This document shows positions 58,713 through 64,000 of a DNA stretch of 64,000 nucleotides, piece by piece. Source of the DNA: Escallonia rubra. Its lineage: Eukaryota > Streptophyta > Magnoliopsida > Escalloniales > Escalloniaceae. The stretch lies in the NCBI GenBank assembly GCA_033065855.1, contig JAVXUO010001535.1:48501-112500 (forward strand). The letters run 5' to 3'. Position 1 is the stretch's first letter; every line of letters begins with the position of its first letter. The position numbers and the translations under genes are program-made. Below the pieces are notes generated by a model. The model did not search any database. It was not told the origin of the DNA and saw only the letters and a list, made by a program, of their open reading frames with translations.

Positions 58713-60560
58713 GATAGAGATAGAGACTGAGATAGAGAGAGAGAGAGAGAGAGAAGAAGAAGAAGAAGAAGAAGAAGAGAAGCTTGTGTAAGTACTCATG
58801 CGAAAGGGAGAGAGGGAAAACAGAAAACAAGAAGAAACCAGTGGTAGTTAATGATGATGGGGGAAATTTTGTGGATGGAGCAGCAGCTGTCAAAGGAGGG
58901 AAAGAGAGGAATGTAGAGAGGGCTGCCGACAAGTAATTCCGGCGAATGTAGCGACGAGATTTCGGTAAGCTTATACCCTTTTTCTTCCTTTTGATTTCAG
59001 TTATTTAGCGTGTGGTGTAGATAATGTACAACTGTTTATGTATTGTGGTGAAGGAGTGGGGAATGAAGTAACTTCAGATTGAGCATGTTTAACGGGTGTA
59101 GATGATATTTTCGAAGTCCTACATGGTCATTAGAATCTAATAAGTTGCTGATAACAAATGAAGGATGAAGGGAAATTGGTTTTACAAGGCCATGAGTGGC
59201 TCGTAAAAACGAGCCCAGTTAAATCACATGTGAAAGGGAACCTTATTGGGTGATGAAGATGCATGCTTCCCTTCCAGAAGTGTTAGAGAACTTTTGGTTG
59301 TGCCTGCAAATGATGGTGTTAGAGTAGTTTTTGGGTTGTTTACAGGGATTAACATGAGGAATGGATTGGATAATGTGTATTGGGGTGTGAGTGTTGTATA
59401 TGTAAGTGCAAGGAAAAAGGGAAAGGCAGCCGTTAGTTGACTGAGTGAGTAGCAGAGAAGGGAGAGGAAGAAGATGGGTAAACAGTTAGTTGGTTCATGC
59501 AGTGGAGTGGTACACTGTGCTTGCACAGTTGTACCACGTGGCTATTGGGTATTGTACGATGTCAAAAAATACTGAAACTTTACAGAAATGTTCTTAGGGA
59601 AATAATAGAATTACTGTGAAAACTTCATATTTTTCTGATATCGTTTGTTATTTTTAATATTTTTTGCCAGTTCAGATTTTCTAAAATTCGTTTGGAGTCT
59701 TTAAAATCCTTATTAAATTTTATTAAAATTTCAGTGATGTTTTTATAGTATAAAGAAGACTCAGTTTCAGTTTCATAATTTTTTAAATAGATTTGGTATG
59801 ATTATCCGTACCGCATTGGAGTTAGCTAAATGGATGATTTTTAAATGGTTTTGATGCCTTTTATTTTTCAAATTCAATTTCTATATTTTAATTATATATT
59901 TTAAAGCTATTATAAAATTTATGAGACTTTGATTTGAGCTGGAAATATTAATAGCTATTTTTGGGCTTTTCTGGTATTTAAAGAAATTATTTTAATTCGA
60001 AAATATTCAAAAATTCAGAAAAATTCATATTTTGACTTTTGATAATGTTTCAGACTATAAAAGTATTTTATTATAATTTATTATGAATTTGGGGTATCGT
60101 TATGCATTTTAGAGCGTGTGGGGTTCTCGGTTAAGTTAGTCGTACGTAGGACCCTTTCGATTTGGTTTGAGTTGAAAGTGTCGGAGTGACTAATGTTGAA
60201 GAAATTAGTTTTGTGTTCATAGTTTATGAGGTTAGGATTTATTCTGATAAATAGTTTGCTAATATAGGTTAAATCAAAGGATCTGAATGAGGTTGTATAG
60301 CAGCGAGCGCATAGCTTGGATCGAAGTAAGGAATTTTTTCCGAAACCCTATACCATCTATTTGACATCGTAAATATTCTTTCTACATTGTTGTGGATGTT
60401 TTCATTGGACTCAATTATAATTGTGATGACATTGCATCGATTGCCATTAATGACCTTTGTTTGAGCCCGACACGATTATTAAAAATCCTATTCGATGCTC
60501 TGTATTCATTTCTCATTATGCATCGATTTAATCATTACATTATCGATTATTGCATTCTCA
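58713..60560 (+). repeat. Forward LTR, 3' part, downstream of the Mutator-like element
   Basis: It continues the LTR begun at 30235: purine-rich leader with (GA)n and (GAA)n at 58728-58780, then blocks shared with the reversed LTRs read backwards (GGGTATCGTTATGCATTTTA near 60093; AGCTTGGATCGAAGTAAGG near 60313; GGACTCAATTATAATTGTGA near 60409). Similarity fades near 60560 and no TTACA end is seen, so the right border is lost or unrecognised. Confidence 0.78.
58728..58780. repeat. (GA)n(GAA)n microsatellite
   Basis: Purine-only repeat in the LTR leader. Confidence 0.95.
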
Positions 60561-62433
60561 CAATTAGCATATTTATTCAATTACATGTTTCATTTTTATG
60601 TAACTGTGCTATCAATCTAGAATTCCAGTCTTAACATGGCATTATGTTATTGAATATCCATAATTACTAGCTTTTTGGTCTAATTTTTCATGTCAATTGT
60701 GTTGCACTCGCATCGCGGCTTGGAAGGCCTTTAGTCTCTAATAAAGACTGCAAACAGTGGCAACTGACTGGGAAAGTATACCCATTTTCATTTTTGTTGT
60801 GAATTGAACCTGCCAAAGATGAAACAAGATAGCAAGAAAACCATTATCAACTTCAAATAGCACAGCTGTTTGGGTGTGACAGATTGTCGTCAAAGGTGTT
60901 GACGAGTTCTTAAAGGCTTCTTTTATGTAATTTAGGTTGCATTCACCCTATCTCCTTGTCATAAATGTTGTAGAATTCAGGGATTCTTAATGGATCATTG
61001 TCTATACTTTGCAAAGCTAATTATTTTGGTCCTCGAATAACCTATAAGAAATCAAATTGCAGATCTTCAGATGAATGCAAAGCCCACTCTAGGAAAGCTA
61101 GGGACGAGACCATCTGATACCATAATATAGTTTATCGTAAGTTTACGTTTGTTCTCTTTTTCCTTGGGTGTTTGTAGCTAGAAGTTTACTCGCATCCAAT
61201 GCTCCTATGTTTTATTGTCAATGTCACTACTTTATGATGGATCCTCTTATGTTTTATGATAGATAGAAATAAAACGAAAAGGCAGAAAATTCCACAGCCT
61301 GAGACCATAACGTCATCCTTATGATAGATAGAAATAAAACGAAAGGGCAGAAGATTCGCATAGCCTGAGACCATAATGTCATCCTTATATAATAGGTTGG
61401 ACAACCTATCATAATTCAGTTTTTATGTATGTGCTTTATGCAAGAAGTAAACCTCTTATCGAAAAGTTAAGCAAAGTATGTAGTCTTATTCTTTTTCATT
61501 TTCTGGTATGCCTAACACGTTGCCTTCAAGAAACCACTCTACCTCTCGCTGCTTAGCACAGGCAAAACAGATTTTTATGAAAAGTAGTTGTAATGTGGCT
61601 TAATCTTTAATCCTCCCTAGGAAAGTACTTTCTGCCTTTGAAGTTTTTGCATTATTTTTTGGGATGCGTAAACAGTTATTAACGAGAACTTAATATAGAT
61701 GTGAGTTTGACACTAAACTGTTGGAGTAAGCAGATATCTTATATCTCATAACGTATCAGATTGCAGTTCTTCCAGTTTTTGATAACCTGGAAACCTTCAA
61801 CTCCCAAATGTATAAGTTTGCTTTCCATAGTTGATTCCTTTAATTATTTAACAATAGAATATGCCAGTCTCTGGATTTTCTATTCACAGAGAATGTTAAT
61901 ATCAATCTTCTTCTACGTGAATGATTAGAAAAGAATTTTGGGCATATCTTGAATTCCCGGTTATATGCACATCAATAGTTAGTTTAATTGAGAGAGATTC
62001 CTTTTACTTTAGTTTTTATGCCATGATTTTTGCATTTGGGACTAAGGTTGTAAGTGTTTTCTTTTCTTATGAAGTTAAGATTGATCTTCATGGTCTCTTC
62101 ACTGTGCATGGTAAAATGACCTATCTTCAAGCCTACTCGAGACACATGATAAGTGGTCCAAACTTGTGGAGCGCAGGAGCGGTACAAGAAGACGTTGAGG
62201 ATGCTTTTATGGGGATGTGGTGATACGTAACCTGGATACAAAGGTTAAGAACAAATACATGGAAAGGATACATTGTGTCTAAACATGTAAATGAAAGAGA
62301 AACAAACGAAATGAAATTTACTCGAGTATATGGCCGTTTTTTATATGGTTGTTTGTCTTTTCTTTTGTGTAGCCAACGATGGCATATGATTTGATTGTTC
62401 AAGTTTCTAAAAAAGCAATTTCAAGAAAAGTTG
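60561..62433. other. No gene recognised
   Basis: AT-rich DNA. The 100-codon + ORF at 61921 and overlapping minus ORFs have no recognised product. A 64-66-bp tandem repeat lies at 61257-61386. Confidence 0.5.
61257..61386. repeat. Tandem duplication of 64-66 bp
   Basis: Two copies of ATGATAGATAGAAATAAAAC...CCTGAGACCATAA(C/T)GTCATCCTT with five or six differences. Confidence 0.93.
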
Positions 62434-62434
62434 C

Positions 62435-62468
<34 letters not shown>

Positions 62469-62469
62469 C
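62434..62469. repeat. (CT)n(CA)n microsatellite
   Basis: It lies directly upstream of the acceptor TTTCAG of the LPD exon, as its pyrimidine tract. Confidence 0.95.
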
Positions 62470-62476
62470 ATTTCAG

Positions 62477-62601
62477 GAAAGACCGTAATAACTAGTGATC
62501 ATGCTCTAAAGTTGGAGGTTGTTCCTGATTGGGTAGCTATTGTGGGAAGTGGTTATATTGGGCTTGAGTCCAGTGATGTGTATACAGCACTTGGTAGTCA
62601 G
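62477..62601 (+). pseudogene. Single exon of plastid-type dihydrolipoyl dehydrogenase
   Basis: A 125-bp open exon between an acceptor (TTTCAG) and a donor (GTAGTG). It encodes [20 protein letters not shown] then [20 protein letters not shown], the NAD-binding GxGxxG segment of the plastid E3 subunit of pyruvate dehydrogenase (LPD1/LPD2). The family usually has [12 protein letters not shown]; here F is S and the last E is Q. No neighbouring exon is found on either side, although the domain should continue with the rest of the Rossmann fold. It is a gene fragment, probably carried by a transposon; the CACTA end 1.3 kb downstream is one candidate. Confidence 0.85.
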
Positions 62602-63539
62602 GTAGTGGCTTACTCTTTCCATGCGAGAATTGTACCAAGTCTATGGTGTCATATCATCATTGGTGTGGTTTGGTTTTCTGCCATGATCTTTTTACATGGA
62701 TCCTCATTGAAAGCAGCATTATTTTATTTAACATCATGGCACATTTTTAAACTTGGTTATATAAGATCATTTTTTCTATTCGTGCATTTGGTTTTGTTTG
62801 ATGTTTAGCCACATAAGAGTAGCATTAAACAAAGGAATGATCAGATTTAGTTGAGATTTTTGTATAAATGTTTACTTGAGTGCATGGCTATTTTTCATTC
62901 GGTTATCTTTTCTTTTGTGTAACTAATGATTACATATGATTTAATTGTTCAGGTTTCTGAAAAAAAAAAAAAGCAAAGATGAAGTTCGTCGCTTTGAAAA
63001 TATTGCAAAATAAGATGCAAGAATGAAGTGAGGTACGTATATGAGTCTTTGTCTTTCTTAATGCATTCTGTTTGTTTACTAGTTTTTTGGTTTAATTCGA
63101 CTTGTGTTATACCAATTATATTTATAACCTTCTTTCTTGATTTTTTATTTTTAGGTTTATATGTTGGGAAGACATACATCAATGCTTTTGTTGGACTTAG
63201 AAGAAACGATATGCACTATGATGACACATTTTGAATAAGATGTGTATATCTTTAGGTTTGGTTGTTCAATGACATTATATTTGTATATTTTTTAAATTTA
63301 GAAGTTCCAGATGATTATGTAATTAGGATGTGAATGTTGGATATGATATGGTTGAATGGCACTAGTTTGTTTTTATATGATGAATTTATAAATTTGTTAA
63401 ATCGACTTGGTTGTTCATTAATTGTGTTGGATTGGAGCAGGGACTACTTAAATAGTTCACTTTCACGTCCTAGGCCAATGTTTGTTTTGTGACTAATTTC
63501 AGAATATGCCAGGCTAAAAACTAGTGACAATTGTTTAAA

Positions 63540-63927
63540 AGTGCCGTAAATAGGAACAATATTTAAAAGATTATGCCGCAAAAATAAAAACTGGCACTTA
63601 ATGCAAGTGTCGCTAATTTAGCAGCATTTTAAAGATAATGCCGCCAAATAAAAACTGGCACTTTAATAAAAGTGTCGCTAAATTAGCGACATTTTTCTCA
63701 AAGTGTCGCATCCTAAGTTGACTATTGACCCCATAAGAGGCACTTGAAAGTGTCGCAAGTCTAACGCCGATGTGTCTAAAGAGTGTTGGAAAATTCCCGA
63801 CGGACGAATTTGCGACACTTGTGAAAAGCGTTGACAAAGTGTCGGGAAACCATTTTGCGACACTTTTACTATCATTGACGACACTTTTTTAGTATCGCCT
63901 AAACCCTTTTTTTTTTTTTTTGTAGTG
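63540..63927 (-). mobile_element. CACTA (En/Spm-like) transposon terminus
   Basis: The right end reads T-run then TGTAGTG at 63921-63927, the reverse of the CACTACAAAAA start of CACTA elements. Inside it are dense subterminal repeats in both orientations: AAAGTGTCGC, TTAGCGACA, TTTGCGACACTT (63590-63900), as expected for transposase-binding arrays. The other terminus is not found in the window, so the element's extent is unknown; it may reach left past the LPD exon. Minus-strand ORFs here are repeat shadows. Confidence 0.8.
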
Positions 63928-64000
63928 ATAGTTGTTCGGTCCACGAGGCGAGAGGATAAAAACTAGAGATTGATTGGGTGCACGAGATTTTAAATGGTAT

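Larger units (their letters stand above)
62240..62960. repeat. Duplicated intron-like segment flanking the LPD exon
   Basis: Segments 62275-62410 and about 62820-62960 share the same order of blocks: TTTACTCGAGTATATGGCCG / TTTACTTGAGTGCATGGCTA, TCTTTTCTTTTGTGTA, and CATATGATTT(G/A)ATTGTTCA(A/G)GTTTCT. They sit either side of the LPD exon. Confidence 0.75.

Noticed and set aside
60367..60371. TCGTA after TTTGACA as the right TSD of the forward LTR at 30235
   Set aside because: Similarity to the LTR family continues without a break through 60540, so the five bases are a chance match.
61227..61235. CACTACTTT as the left end of the CACTA element
   Set aside because: It lacks the A-rich continuation of the right end and has no subterminal repeats beside it.

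Overview
The window is nuclear DNA of a higher plant, probably a eudicot. I see no intact host gene. It is a deep stack of nested transposable elements with captured gene fragments. The main signs are Ty3/gypsy and Ty1/copia LTR retrotransposons, hAT, CACTA and Mutator-like DNA transposons, a LINE remnant, and an exon of the plastid-type dihydrolipoyl dehydrogenase. Several junctions were resolved to the base by their target-site duplications (TSDs).

Layout. (1) 1-4953: the 3' half of a decayed gypsy element (RNase H, integrase, 3' LTR), apparently inserted in the 5' LTR of an older gypsy element. (2) 4954-28385: that older element on the + strand (LTR, primer site 11972, gag, protease, reverse transcriptase). 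It is broken by a solo LTR at 5844-10560 (TSD ATATT), which itself holds a solo LTR at 6609-8056 (TSD ATGTA); by a reversed solo LTR at 14063-17498 (TSD GTAAG) that splits the gag zinc knuckle; and by a young 9.6 kb gag-only retrotransposon at 17998-27559 (TSD CCGAG, coding on the minus strand). (3) 28386-30811: two LTRs of one related family, the first reversed and the second forward. (4) 30821-58703: a 27.9 kb Mutator-like element with TIRs of about 740 bp and a 9-bp TSD AAATAGAAA. (5) 58713-about 60560: the rest of the LTR that the Mutator-like element interrupted. (6) 60561-64000: non-coding DNA, a single LPD exon, and a CACTA terminus at 63927.

The Mutator-like element is the centrepiece. 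No transposase is visible. Inside are an HMG-box fragment, two multi-exon Ulp1-type (C48) peptidase pseudogenes, an LRR fragment, a LINE reverse transcriptase fragment, a possible organelle-derived stretch, a 53-bp-arm hairpin, and younger insertions: a gypsy solo LTR (33078-34878), an hAT element (35028-36842), a copia-like LTR (about 40510-41745) and a second gag-only gypsy derivative (45595-50428, TSD GCTCC).

Insertion order follows from the nesting: old gypsy element, then reversed LTR, then forward LTR, then the Mutator-like element, then the elements inside it. The two gag-only elements have nearly identical LTRs and are among the youngest. Family names rest on motif recognition by eye; no database was searched.
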